Shown here: positions 1-6,269 of the stretch, one piece after another
Layout: each line of letters opens with the position of its first letter
Numbering within the stretch: the first letter of the stretch is position 1
Origin: Rickettsiales bacterium
GTDB lineage: Bacteria; Pseudomonadota; Alphaproteobacteria; Rickettsiales; UBA3002
Direction: 5' to 3'
Length of the DNA: 10,260 bases
Assembly (NCBI GenBank): GCA_947441895.1
Contig: CANEUT010000045.1
Span: forward strand, 1 to 10,260
Position numbers and translations under genes: made by a program
Notes under the pieces: model-generated
The model's database searches: none
Told to the model about the DNA's origin: nothing
What the model saw: the letters and a program-made list of their open reading frames with translations, nothing else

Positions 1-586
1 GCACGGGAATGCCAGCCACGGTAGAATAATTCACCACCGGCACCATGGTATCGCCATGGCCGCCAAGCACGAAGGTTGTCACATCATTTTTCGAGGCACC
101 AAATTCTTCGGCAATGAAATGGCTGAAGCGCGCCGAGTCAAGCACACCCGCCATGCCCACCACTTTTTTCGGATCAAACCCCGTTTGCTGCTGCATCACC
201 CACACCATGGCGTCCAGCGGGTTGGTAATCACGATCACAAAAGCATTGGCGGCGTGTTGTTTCAGGTTTTCGGCCACGGTTGAAACAATCCCGGTGTTAG
301 TGGCGACCAGATCATCGCGGCTCATGCCGGGTTTACGGGCAATGCCGGCGGTCACAATCACCACATCGGCGCCTTCGAGGTCTTTATAATCATTCGTGCC
401 GGTTACCCTTGCATCAATTTTTTCAACGGCCAGACTTTGCGAAATATCAAGCGCTTTACCCTGTGGCAAACCCTCTACCACATCGAACAGCACCACATCG
501 CCCAGTTCTTTTAGCGCCGCAAGATGGGCCAGCGTGCCACCAATGTTACCTGCCCCAACCAGACCAATTTTTTTACGCGCTGCCAT
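1..586 (-). CDS. mdh: Malate dehydrogenase, N-terminal 195 residues (3' end outside window)
   Basis: NAD-dependent oxidation of malate to oxaloacetate in the TCA cycle, cytoplasmic. The visible part is the dinucleotide-binding domain and the start of the catalytic domain of the LDH-like MDH type. It shows the glycine motif GAGNIG (residues 11-16), the acidic residue of the FDVVEG segment (Asp35) that favours NAD, substrate-loop arginines in RKPGMSR (84 and 90), ITNPLD (120-125), VLDSAR with Asp150 and Arg153, and the catalytic His177 in GGHGD. The ATG at 584-586 follows a strong GGAGG at 592-596. The gene lies 81 bp downstream of the MAPEG-family gene on the same strand. In alphaproteobacteria mdh is often followed by sucCD, which would lie outside the window. 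Family assignment is secure; only completeness is unknown. Confidence 0.96.
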   Translation of the reverse strand, partial: MAARKKIGLVGAGNIGGTLAHLAALKELGDVVLFDVVEGLPQGKALDISQSLAVEKIDARVTGTNDYKDLEGADVVIVTAGIARKPGMSRDDLVATNTGIVSTVAENLKQHAANAFVIVITNPLDAMVWVMQQQTGFDPKKVVGMAGVLDSARFSHFIAEEFGASKNDVTTFVLGGHGDTMVPVVNYSTVAGIPV

Positions 587-667
587 GAGAGCCTCCGAAA
601 ACAATTAAAACATGCCCACGCTTTAAGCACACACACGAAGGCTACGCAACAGATTCAACGGGGTGGA

Positions 668-1062
668 TTATGCCGAAAAAAGATTCATCACCGCACCAAC
701 AAGCCCGCCAAGCAACAGAATGCTTGATGAAAGCAGAGAAATCACAAAACCAGCGATGCGTTTTGATGGGTTGACCACATAGGCGTGGGCATACCAATGC
801 GGCCCATAAGCCACACCGCACCAAGAGCAGCCGCCGCTTTCGGCGCATCCAAATAAACAGCAAAAAGCCACATGCTTGGCAGAAAAAAGATGATTTGTTC
901 CAACATGTTCATTTGTACGCGATAATTGCGTTCGAACATTTCATGGCCCGTGATGGCGGGTGCTTTCACGCTATATTTGCCGCGTGCCATGCCCACTTTG
1001 AACGTAAGAATGCTATAAAAAATCAGCGCCAATCCGGTGATGATTGCTGGAAGCTCAAACAT
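668..1062 (-). pseudogene. MAPEG-family integral membrane protein, one-base frameshift
   Basis: MAPEG proteins are small four-helix membrane proteins, some with glutathione-dependent activities; the substrate here is unknown. Seen: ATG at 1060-1062 after AAGGAG. The first 89 residues run from MFELPAIITG through the polar FERNYRVQMNMLEQ segment to GAVWLMGRI. In this frame the reading then diverges and stops at 742. In the frame one base back, the family-like end continues as WYAHAYVVNPSKR, then a hydrophobic helix, ending in MNLFSA with a stop at 668-670. Restoring one T at the TT now at 796-797 joins the two into 131 residues, a normal MAPEG length. The lesion is in a short homopolymer, so a sequencing or assembly error is as likely as real loss. 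The ORF lies 36 bp downstream of rho and may share its transcript. Confidence 0.8.
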
Positions 1063-1098
1063 AGCCTTCTCCTTCAAAACGCCCGCGGCGGCGCGTCG

Positions 1099-2358
1099 CT
1101 ATTTATTCATCAAATCAAAAAATTCATCGTTCGATTTTGTGTCTTTCATCTTATCGAGCAGGAATTCCATGGCGTCCATGCTGCCCATGGGGTTGAGAAT
1201 TTTGCGCAGCATCCACATTTTTGCCAGCTCGCCTTTGCCATAGAGCAATTCTTCCTTACGCGTGCCCGACTTGGTAATGTCCATGGCGGGGAAAATGCGC
1301 TTGTCGGAAAGCTTGCGGTCGAGCAGAATTTCCGAGTTGCCGGTGCCTTTGAATTCTTCGAAAATCACTTCGTCCATGCGGCTTCCGGTTTCGATGAGGG
1401 CGGTGGAAATAATGGTGAGCGATCCACCAAATTCAATGTTACGCGCGGCACCGAAGAAGCGTTTTGGGCGTTGCAATGCGTTCGCATCCACACCGCCGGT
1501 GAGCACCTTGCCCGATGACGGCACCACGGTGTTATAGGCGCGCGCCAAACGGGTGATGGAATCAAGCAGAATCACCACGTCTTTTTTATGCTCCACTAGG
1601 CGCTTGGCTTTTTCAATCACCATTTCGGCCAGTTGCACGTGGCGTGTGGCTGGCTCATCAAACGTTGAACTCACCACTTCGCCCTTCACGCTGCGCGCCA
1701 TGTCGGTCACTTCTTCGGGACGCTCATCGACCAGCAGCACAATCAAATAACATTCAGGGTGATTGGTGGTAATGGCGTGGGCGATGTTTTGCATCACCAT
1801 GGTTTTACCGGTGCGTGGCGGCGCCACAATCAGGGTGCGCTGGCCCTTGCCCTGCGGCGATACCAGATCGATCACGCGGCGGGTCATGTCGTCTTTTTTG
1901 TTCACATCCATGAATTCCATTTTCAGGCGTGATTCAGGGTAAAGCGGCGTTAAATTGTCGAAATTCACGCGGTGACGAAGATTTTCAACTTCCTCGAAAT
2001 TCACCAATTTTGCCTCGTTCAGGGCAAAATAACGTTCGTCGTTTTTAGGGGCGCGGATGGGGCCTTCCACCGTGTCGCCAGTGCGCAGGCCCAGCTTTTT
2101 CACAATGCTTGGCGGCACGTAAATATCGTCGGGCCCGGCCAGATAATTTGCCTCGGGGTAGCGCAAAAAGCCGAAGCCATCTTGCAGCACTTCAATCACG
2201 CCCAAGCCGGTGATTTCCTCGCCCGCTTCCGCGGCGCGTTTCATAATGGCCACCACCATTTCCTGCTTCAGCAACGAGCTGGCATTTTCAATGCCGGTCT
2301 GCTCGGCCATCTCAAGCAATTCGTTGGGTTTTTTGCGTTTCAGTTCTTGCAGTTTCAT
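1099..2358 (-). CDS. rho: Transcription termination factor Rho
   Basis: Hexameric RNA-dependent ATPase/helicase that ends transcription at Rho-dependent sites. Product of 419 residues, the same length as E. coli Rho. Domains: an N-terminal helical part (about 1-47), a cold-shock-type RNA-binding domain with DGFGFLR (60-66) and DDIYVPPSIV (77-86), then the RecA-like ATPase with Walker A APPRTGKT (179-186), the DERPEEVT segment (211-218), DSITRLARAYN (266-276), and the KVLTGGVDANAL region (284-295) of the secondary RNA site. The C-terminus DEFFDLMNK is typical. I choose ATG 2356-2358 because GGAG sits 5 bases upstream; a GTG at 2364 is in frame but overlaps that GGAG. A structured 5' region (2430-2502) and candidate promoter precede it, suggesting its own control in addition to readthrough from hemJ. 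Confidence 0.98.
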   Translation of the reverse strand: MKLQELKRKKPNELLEMAEQTGIENASSLLKQEMVVAIMKRAAEAGEEITGLGVIEVLQDGFGFLRYPEANYLAGPDDIYVPPSIVKKLGLRTGDTVEGPIRAPKNDERYFALNEAKLVNFEEVENLRHRVNFDNLTPLYPESRLKMEFMDVNKKDDMTRRVIDLVSPQGKGQRTLIVAPPRTGKTMVMQNIAHAITTNHPECYLIVLLVDERPEEVTDMARSVKGEVVSSTFDEPATRHVQLAEMVIEKAKRLVEHKKDVVILLDSITRLARAYNTVVPSSGKVLTGGVDANALQRPKRFFGAARNIEFGGSLTIISTALIETGSRMDEVIFEEFKGTGNSEILLDRKLSDKRIFPAMDITKSGTRKEELLYGKGELAKMWMLRKILNPMGSMDAMEFLLDKMKDTKSNDEFFDLMNK

Positions 2359-2429
2359 ACACACTCCGTGTGTTCTTCAGTTTTTTAAATGAGCGCGTTT
2401 CTTTGGGGAATTGCGGGGAAAGACGGTCG

Positions 2430-2502
2430 CCAAAAAAGCATCCATGCTCTGCATGGTGGCGAGCTGTTCCAGAACGGAACGGGCACAATTTAGCTTTTTT
2501 GG
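2430..2502 (-). repeat. 10-bp inverted repeat enclosing two smaller hairpins in the hemJ-rho gap
   Basis: The outer arms are CCAAAAAAGC (2430-2439) and GCTTTTTTGG (2493-2502), a perfect 10-bp match. Inside are CCATGC/GCATGG (2442-2447 and 2451-2456, 3-base loop) and GTTCC/GGAAC (2466-2470 and 2476-2480). A second outer pair, TCGCCA (2427-2432) with TGGCGA (2457-2462), competes with the long pairing. The arrangement could fold as a three-way junction in the rho leader, or be a small inverted-repeat element. No second copy is visible in this window. Confidence 0.6.
2432..2460 (-). terminator. Terminator-like hairpin with U-tract before rho
   Basis: Read on the minus strand, a CCAUGC-AGA-GCAUGG stem extends past a 2x2 mismatch by two more G-C pairs and is followed at once by six U. 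It lies 58 bases past the hemJ stop and 74 bases before the rho start. It could end the hemEHJ transcript or act as an attenuator for rho. The stem is short, so strength is uncertain. Confidence 0.5.
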
Positions 2503-2514
2503 AAGCAAAGTCAA
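2487..2514 (-). promoter_or_regulatory. Candidate sigma70-type promoter for rho
   Basis: On the minus strand, TTGACT (2514-2509) is separated by 16 bases from TAAATT (2492-2487), 5/6 and 4/6 matches to the consensus. It starts 4 bases after the hemJ stop and would give a leader of about 120 bases containing the terminator-like hairpin. Called from motif match only. Confidence 0.38.
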
Positions 2515-2517
2515 GCG

Positions 2518-2958
2518 CTAGAAGGGCTTCAGCACCACCAGCAGCACAATGACCATGAACACCACGGTCACCACTTCATTGATAATCTTATAGAAACGGG
2601 CACTGCACGGGCGCTCGTCGCGTGCCAGCGCACGGCGGGTGCGGGCGAAATAAGCGTGCAGCAATTGCATCACCACCAACAGCGTCAGCTTCGCATGCAG
2701 CCAGCCATTGCCGCTGCCGGGCGCCATCGCATTGGTCAGAAGAATGAGATAGATGCCCATGCCCCAGGTAATGATCATGGCGGGGTTGATAATAATGCGC
2801 AGCAGGCGGCGTTCCATAATTTTAAACTGCTCCGAAACGGGACCACCCACCGGCGCTTCCGCGTGATAGGCAAACAAGCGGGGCAAATAAAACATGCCCG
2901 CCATCCACGCCGTCATGGCCATAAGATGTAGGGCTTTAATGAGCAAATAATCGTTCAT
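2518..2958 (-). CDS. hemJ: Protoporphyrinogen IX oxidase HemJ, membrane protein
   Basis: Oxidises protoporphyrinogen IX to protoporphyrin IX, the penultimate haem step, in the inner membrane. The 146-residue product matches the HemJ (UPF0093) family in length and pattern: four hydrophobic segments, the N-terminal KALHLMAMTAWMAGMFYLPRL stretch with conserved His11, ERRLLRIIINPAM (49-61), and the LHAKL segment with Lys90 followed by the third helix. The His and Lys correspond to positions conserved throughout the family, the His being the presumed haem ligand. ATG at 2956-2958 follows GGAG seven bases upstream. It lies 18 bp after the hemH stop, so hemE, hemH and hemJ look like one operon. No HemG or HemY-type enzyme is seen, as expected for many alphaproteobacteria. 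Confidence 0.93.
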   Translation of the reverse strand: MNDYLLIKALHLMAMTAWMAGMFYLPRLFAYHAEAPVGGPVSEQFKIMERRLLRIIINPAMIITWGMGIYLILLTNAMAPGSGNGWLHAKLTLLVVMQLLHAYFARTRRALARDERPCSARFYKIINEVVTVVFMVIVLLVVLKPF

Positions 2959-2976
2959 GTCGTTCTCCGGTTCGGG

Positions 2977-4041
2977 TTACGCGCGGCAGGGGCACCGGCC
3001 AAATTTGGGGTCGCAACCCTTCCACTCGGCGTCGGGGGCAAGGGTAACATCGGTGGTGAGGTTGGTGCATATATCGGCGAGCGCGGTGATGAATGCGGCG
3101 TCGGCCGAGAGGGTGGGCACGCGGGCATAATGGGTGACACCGTGTTCCTTCGCATGGTGGGCATATTCGATGTCGAGCTCGACCAGCGTTTCCGAATGCT
3201 CGCTCACAAAGGCGATGGGCACCAGCACCACGGGCACGCCGTCGCGGCCGGCGCGGTCCAGCTCATCGGTGGTCGAGGGGCCAATCCATTTCAGCGGCCC
3301 CACGCGACTTTGGTAACAATTGACATAATCGGCGTCAGCAATGTTCAGTTTTTCCATCACCGCTTGGGTGGTGGCTTCCACCTGCGACTGATACGGATCG
3401 CCGCCATTGATGATTTTCTCAGGCAGGCCATGCGCCGAAAAAAGAATGCGCGGTTGTCCAAATTTTTTTGCTTCTTCGTAATAGCCCGCAATCAATGTCG
3501 CATGCGATTCTATGAAGCTAGCTTGCGTAGGGTAACAGCAGACTTTGCTGGTGGGCACATTCAGCCCCGCTTTTTTGGCTAATTTATCCCATTCTTTGAA
3601 GGATGAGCCCGTCGTGGTGGTTGAAAATTGCGGGTAAAGCGGAAGCAAAATAATATGGTCCGGCGCATAGGATTTTACTTCTTCAATCGCCTCCCATGCA
3701 AATGGGTGCCAGTAGCGCATGGCAATGAACACCTTCGTGTTCCCATTTTTATTTAACTCCTTTTCCAATGCCTCGGCCTGCAAGGCCGTGTTTTCGAGGA
3801 TGGGCGATTTTCCACCAATATGATTATAAATTTCCGCCGCAACGGGTGCCCGTTTTTTCGAAATCAACTTCGCCAATAAAAACCGCATGGGGTTTGGCAC
3901 GCTGATGATGGCGGGGTCATTAAACAGGTTAAATAAAAATGGCTGCACCGCAGCAGTGTCACTCGGTCCGCCCAAATTAAACAGCACAATGGCTGTTTTT
4001 TTCTGCGCTGAAATGACTGGGGTTTTTTCTAGCGACGCCAT
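2977..4041 (-). CDS. hemH: Ferrochelatase
   Basis: Inserts Fe(II) into protoporphyrin IX, the last step to protohaem. The 354-residue product shows AIVLFNLGGP (17-26) at the start, GGKSPI (77-82), PLYPQFSTTTTGS (134-146), catalytic His204 in SAHGLP, YQSRVGP (243-249), and SEHSETLVELDIEY (280-293) with the conserved acidic Glu284. The C-terminus has Cys343, Cys350 and Cys352 (C-x6-C-x-C). Some bacterial ferrochelatases, including that of Caulobacter, carry a [2Fe-2S] cluster, so these are possible ligands, but I cannot match the spacing to a known enzyme. The ATG at 4039-4041 lies inside the end of hemE (13-bp overlap) with only a weak GGTG ahead, implying translational coupling. Confidence 0.96.
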   Translation of the reverse strand: MASLEKTPVISAQKKTAIVLFNLGGPSDTAAVQPFLFNLFNDPAIISVPNPMRFLLAKLISKKRAPVAAEIYNHIGGKSPILENTALQAEALEKELNKNGNTKVFIAMRYWHPFAWEAIEEVKSYAPDHIILLPLYPQFSTTTTGSSFKEWDKLAKKAGLNVPTSKVCCYPTQASFIESHATLIAGYYEEAKKFGQPRILFSAHGLPEKIINGGDPYQSQVEATTQAVMEKLNIADADYVNCYQSRVGPLKWIGPSTTDELDRAGRDGVPVVLVPIAFVSEHSETLVELDIEYAHHAKEHGVTHYARVPTLSADAAFITALADICTNLTTDVTLAPDAEWKGCDPKFGRCPCRA

Positions 4042-5066
4042 GATTTCACCAAATTTGAAACCGCTTCCACATGCTCAATCGGCGTCTCGGGAATAAATCC
4101 GTGCCCCACATTAAAAATGGCGGGGCGCGTGCCAAATGATGTTAGAATTTTTTCCGTTTCGCGCAGCGCGCCGTCTTTGTCGAAAGCCAGCAACAGCGGG
4201 TCGAGGTTGCCTTGCACCGCCTGGCTTGGCAACGCGCTGGCCATGGCGAATTCCATGGGCGTATGCTGATCAACCCCAATAGCATTCACGTAGGTGGCTT
4301 TTGCATAAGCCGGCAATTGAAGCCCTGCCCCTTTAGCAAAGCCGATGATAGGCGTGTTTGGGTGTGAGGCGCGAAGCGCCTCAGAAATTTTCTGCGTGGG
4401 CGCAATCACCCATGTGGCGAATTGGTCCGGCGTCAGCAGTCCGGCCCAGCTATCAAAAATCTGGATGGCATCGGCACCGGCATCAATCTGCATTTGCAAA
4501 TAGGCGATGGTGGCTTGCGTCAATTGGTCGATCAATTGCTGCATCAGCTTTGGTTCGGCATAGGCAAAGCGTCGCGCGGCGGCGAATTCTTTGCCTGATT
4601 TTCCCTGCAGCATATAGCAGGCCACGGTCCATGGCGCACCGGCAAAACCAATGAGGGCCGTTTGATCATTCAATTCTTTTTTCACCAGTCGAACGGTCTC
4701 GGCCACCGGTGCAAGTTTGTTAGTTACTTGCGTTTGATCAAATTTCGAAATGCGTTCGGCCGTGGTGGTTATTTCAACAATGGGGCCTTCACCTTCAGCA
4801 AAGCGTACATCAACACCAAGCGCATAAGGAATGACCAGAATGTCCGAGAATAAAATCGCCGCGCTCATGTTAAAACGGCGAAGGGGTTGAACGGTCACCT
4901 CGGCCGCTTTTTCAGGAGTGAAGCATAAATCAAGGAAGCCTTTCGTGGTGGCTCGCAGGGCTTTATATTCGGGCAAATAGCGTCCGGCCTGACGCATAAA
5001 CCAGAACGGGACGCTCGGTGTGGTTTGACCGCTGAGAGCCTGAATGAACAACTTATCCTTTTGCAT
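4029..5066 (-). CDS. hemE: Uroporphyrinogen III decarboxylase
   Basis: Removes four carboxyl groups from uroporphyrinogen III to give coproporphyrinogen III, cytoplasmic. The 345-residue protein has the signature FWFMRQAGRYLPEY (21-34) with Arg25 and Arg29, LFSDILVIPYALG (72-84) with catalytic Asp75, FAGAPWTVACYML (141-153), IFDSWAGLLTP (203-213), and NVGHGFIPETP (319-329) with His322. The start is ATG 5064-5066, preceded by a purine-rich AGAAGAAG rather than a classic Shine-Dalgarno. A TATAAT (5084-5079, minus strand) lies about 12 bases upstream in an AT-rich tract and may be the -10 of its promoter. First gene of the leftward hemE-hemH-hemJ group, directly at the left border of the putative origin, as in Caulobacter. 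Confidence 0.98.
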   Translation of the reverse strand: MQKDKLFIQALSGQTTPSVPFWFMRQAGRYLPEYKALRATTKGFLDLCFTPEKAAEVTVQPLRRFNMSAAILFSDILVIPYALGVDVRFAEGEGPIVEITTTAERISKFDQTQVTNKLAPVAETVRLVKKELNDQTALIGFAGAPWTVACYMLQGKSGKEFAAARRFAYAEPKLMQQLIDQLTQATIAYLQMQIDAGADAIQIFDSWAGLLTPDQFATWVIAPTQKISEALRASHPNTPIIGFAKGAGLQLPAYAKATYVNAIGVDQHTPMEFAMASALPSQAVQGNLDPLLLAFDKDGALRETEKILTSFGTRPAIFNVGHGFIPETPIEHVEAVSNLVKSWRR

Positions 5067-5070
5067 ACTT

Positions 5071-5101
5071 CTTCTATAATTATAATTAATAAGTCTTATA
5101 G
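5071..5101. other. AT-rich tract, candidate duplex-unwinding element or hemE promoter
   Basis: Nearly pure A/T over about 30 bases next to the hemE start, including overlapping TTATAATTAATAAG-like steps. It could be the unwinding element of the origin, the hemE promoter (TATAAT on the minus strand at 5084-5079), or both. A second A/T-rich stretch at 5226-5247 is an alternative unwinding site. Confidence 0.4.
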
Positions 5102-5202
5102 TAAGGGTAGTAGAGCAGTGAGCAACGGGGATTAAATGTTACCCATGCGATGTTCCCAAACTTACCTTAACATTCGTTCTTTGTTGGCCCATGGTGTAAA
5201 CG

Positions 5203-5211
5203 TGTGGATGC
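5203..5211 (-). promoter_or_regulatory. DnaA-box-like site (weak)
   Basis: Minus-strand GCATCCACA, two mismatches to TTATCCACA with the conserved ATCCACA core intact. It lies five bases from the IHF site. Confidence 0.35.
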
Positions 5212-5215
5212 TTAC

Positions 5216-5228
5216 TATCAACCCCTTA
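5216..5228 (+). promoter_or_regulatory. IHF-binding consensus
   Basis: TATCAACCCCTTA fits WATCAANNNNTTR exactly and is followed by an A-rich flank (5229-5246). IHF bends origins and many promoters; both uses are possible here between hemE and ppsR. Confidence 0.55.
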
Positions 5229-5252
5229 AAAAGTTAAAATAAAAATGATGGA

Positions 5253-5261
5253 TGTGAATGA
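5253..5261 (-). promoter_or_regulatory. DnaA-box-like site
   Basis: Minus-strand TCATTCACA differs from TTATNCACA at one position. A partial second copy of its surrounding GTGAATGAG occurs at 5331-5339. Confidence 0.35.
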
Positions 5262-5362
5262 GTGGCACATCGGCGTCATCCCCAGTCTTCACATGAAAAA
5301 CGAGTGATGTGTATTTTGCTATGCAGGCCCGTGAATGAGATATGGGGAAAGTCTGGTAAGTT

Positions 5363-5391
5363 TTGCCATTCTACGTTAGAGGGTGGATAAC
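5363..5391 (+). promoter_or_regulatory. Candidate ppsR promoter
   Basis: TTGCCA (5363-5368), a 17-base spacer, and GATAAC (5386-5391) match sigma70-type hexamers at 5/6 and 4/6. The transcript would start about 20 bases before the ppsR ATG. The -10 overlaps a DnaA-box-like 9-mer at 5382-5390, which would allow DnaA to affect ppsR expression. Confidence 0.4.
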
Positions 5392-5407
5392 TGCTTATTC
5401 ATCCACA
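5382..5407. promoter_or_regulatory. Pair of inverted DnaA-box-like sites
   Basis: Minus-strand TTATCCACC (5382-5390) and plus-strand TCATCCACA (5399-5407) each differ from TTATCCACA by one base. They face each other through GTGGAT/ATCCAC arms, 11-31 bases before the ppsR start codon. They are the best DnaA-type sites in the gap. Confidence 0.5.
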
Positions 5408-5417
5408 GCTTATACCA

Positions 5418-6269
5418 ATGAAAAATTTTCACTTACATTTAGTTTCAGACTCAACTGGCGAAACCGTCGCCAGTGTTGCTCGTGCCAGTTTGGCCCAGTT
5501 CGATAAACTTCATGCCGAAGAACATGTCTGGTCACTGGTGCGCACCAAAGGTCAGCTCGAGAAAGTCATCGCCAATCTTGATACTAATCCCGGCGTGGTT
5601 ATGTTCACGCTGGTGGATAATGAACTGCGTGAAATGTTGCGCCAGGCCTGTGGCAAACGCGGCCTTCCCTGCATTCCTATTTTAGGCCATGTCATTCGCG
5701 AATTATCGAATTATTTGAATGAAGATGCCACCGGCCATACCGGTGCCCAATATGAATTGAGCGAAGACTATTTCGCCCGAATCGACGCCATTAACTTCGC
5801 CCTCGAACATGATGATGGCCAGGCCACGTGGGAAATTGAGCAATCCGATATTGTGATTGTTGGGCCATCGCGCACCAGCAAATCACCCACCTGCGTTTAC
5901 TTGGCTTATCGCGGTTATAAAGCATCGAACGTGCCCTATGTGCCCAACTGCCCCCTGCCCGATAATTTGCTGGGGCTGAAGCAACCGTTGGTGGTGGGCC
6001 TCACCATTAGCGATGAGCGGTTGATTGATATTCGCACCAGCCGCCTCGCCGCCATGAATCAAGACACCCGCACCGATTATGTGAACGAAGAAAAAGTGCG
6101 TGAAGAAATTGAGAATTCAAAAAAACTCTTCCGCGCCCAAGGCTGGCCGGTGATCGATGTGACCCGCCGCTCGGTCGAAGAAACTGCCACGCTGATGATT
6201 CAATATCGCCAGCGCCAAGTTGAAAAACGTCGGGCTGCCGGTAGTGCAGAAACGAAAGAAACGACATGA
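5418..6269 (+). CDS. ppsR: PPDK/PEP synthase regulatory protein (bifunctional kinase/pyrophosphorylase)
   Basis: This family (formerly DUF299) uses ADP to inactivate, and phosphate to reactivate, pyruvate phosphate dikinase or PEP synthase through a threonine phosphate, controlling PEP formation. Seen: 283 residues; HLVSDSTGETV (7-17) at the start; HVIRELSNYLN (91-101); the HDDGQ segment (131-135); the P-loop-like VGPSRTSKSPT (148-158); LAYRGYKASNVPYVP (162-176); and the GLTISDERL region (194-202). The ATG at 5418 is the only usable start, since a TAA at 5388-5390 blocks extension. No clear Shine-Dalgarno precedes it, so initiation may be weak or act near the 5' end of the transcript. Whether the target is PPDK or PEP synthase cannot be told. 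The stop overlaps the aroE start by 4 bases. This is the RP001-type gene bordering alphaproteobacterial origins. Confidence 0.93.
   Translation: MKNFHLHLVSDSTGETVASVARASLAQFDKLHAEEHVWSLVRTKGQLEKVIANLDTNPGVVMFTLVDNELREMLRQACGKRGLPCIPILGHVIRELSNYLNEDATGHTGAQYELSEDYFARIDAINFALEHDDGQATWEIEQSDIVIVGPSRTSKSPTCVYLAYRGYKASNVPYVPNCPLPDNLLGLKQPLVVGLTISDERLIDIRTSRLAAMNQDTRTDYVNEEKVREEIENSKKLFRAQGWPVIDVTRRSVEETATLMIQYRQRQVEKRRAAGSAETKETT

Larger units (their letters stand above)
5067..5417. other. Putative chromosomal replication origin (oriC) between hemE and ppsR
   Basis: This 351-bp gap has no credible gene. Known: in Caulobacter the origin lies between hemE and the RP001 homologue, the gene type found here at 5418, and the same position was proposed for Rickettsia prowazekii. 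Seen: all genes diverge from this gap; AT-rich tracts at 5071-5101 and 5226-5247; an exact IHF consensus between them (5216-5228); DnaA-box-like 9-mers at 5203-5211, 5253-5261, 5382-5390 and 5399-5407; a direct repeat GTGAATGAG at 5254-5262 and 5331-5339; and a short repeat ATGTTACCCA/ATGTTCCCAA (5136-5145, 5150-5159). No exact TTATCCACA box, no TTAA-N7-TTAA CtrA site and no GANTC site were found. Promoters for hemE and ppsR must also lie here. The function is inferred from synteny and motifs. Confidence 0.72.

Noticed and set aside
1063..1098. Intrinsic terminator between rho and the MAPEG gene
   Set aside because: A GC-rich CGCC/GGCG pairing followed by four T exists on the minus strand, but the stem is only about four pairs and overlaps the approach to the next ribosome site.
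895..1518. 207-codon plus-strand open frame over the MAPEG and rho genes
   Set aside because: It lies antisense to well-supported genes, is rich in His and Phe as expected of a shadow frame, and has no recognisable domain.
2359..2364. GTG start for rho two codons upstream of the ATG
   Set aside because: The GTG overlaps the GGAG ribosome site, whereas the ATG at 2358 has correct spacing and gives the family-typical 419 residues.
5067..5417. CtrA-binding sites (TTAA-N7-TTAA) and GANTC methylation sites in the putative origin
   Set aside because: TTAA half-sites occur (5167, 5226) but none has a partner at the right spacing; TTAAAAAGTTAA has only a 4-base spacer. No GANTC is present in the gap.
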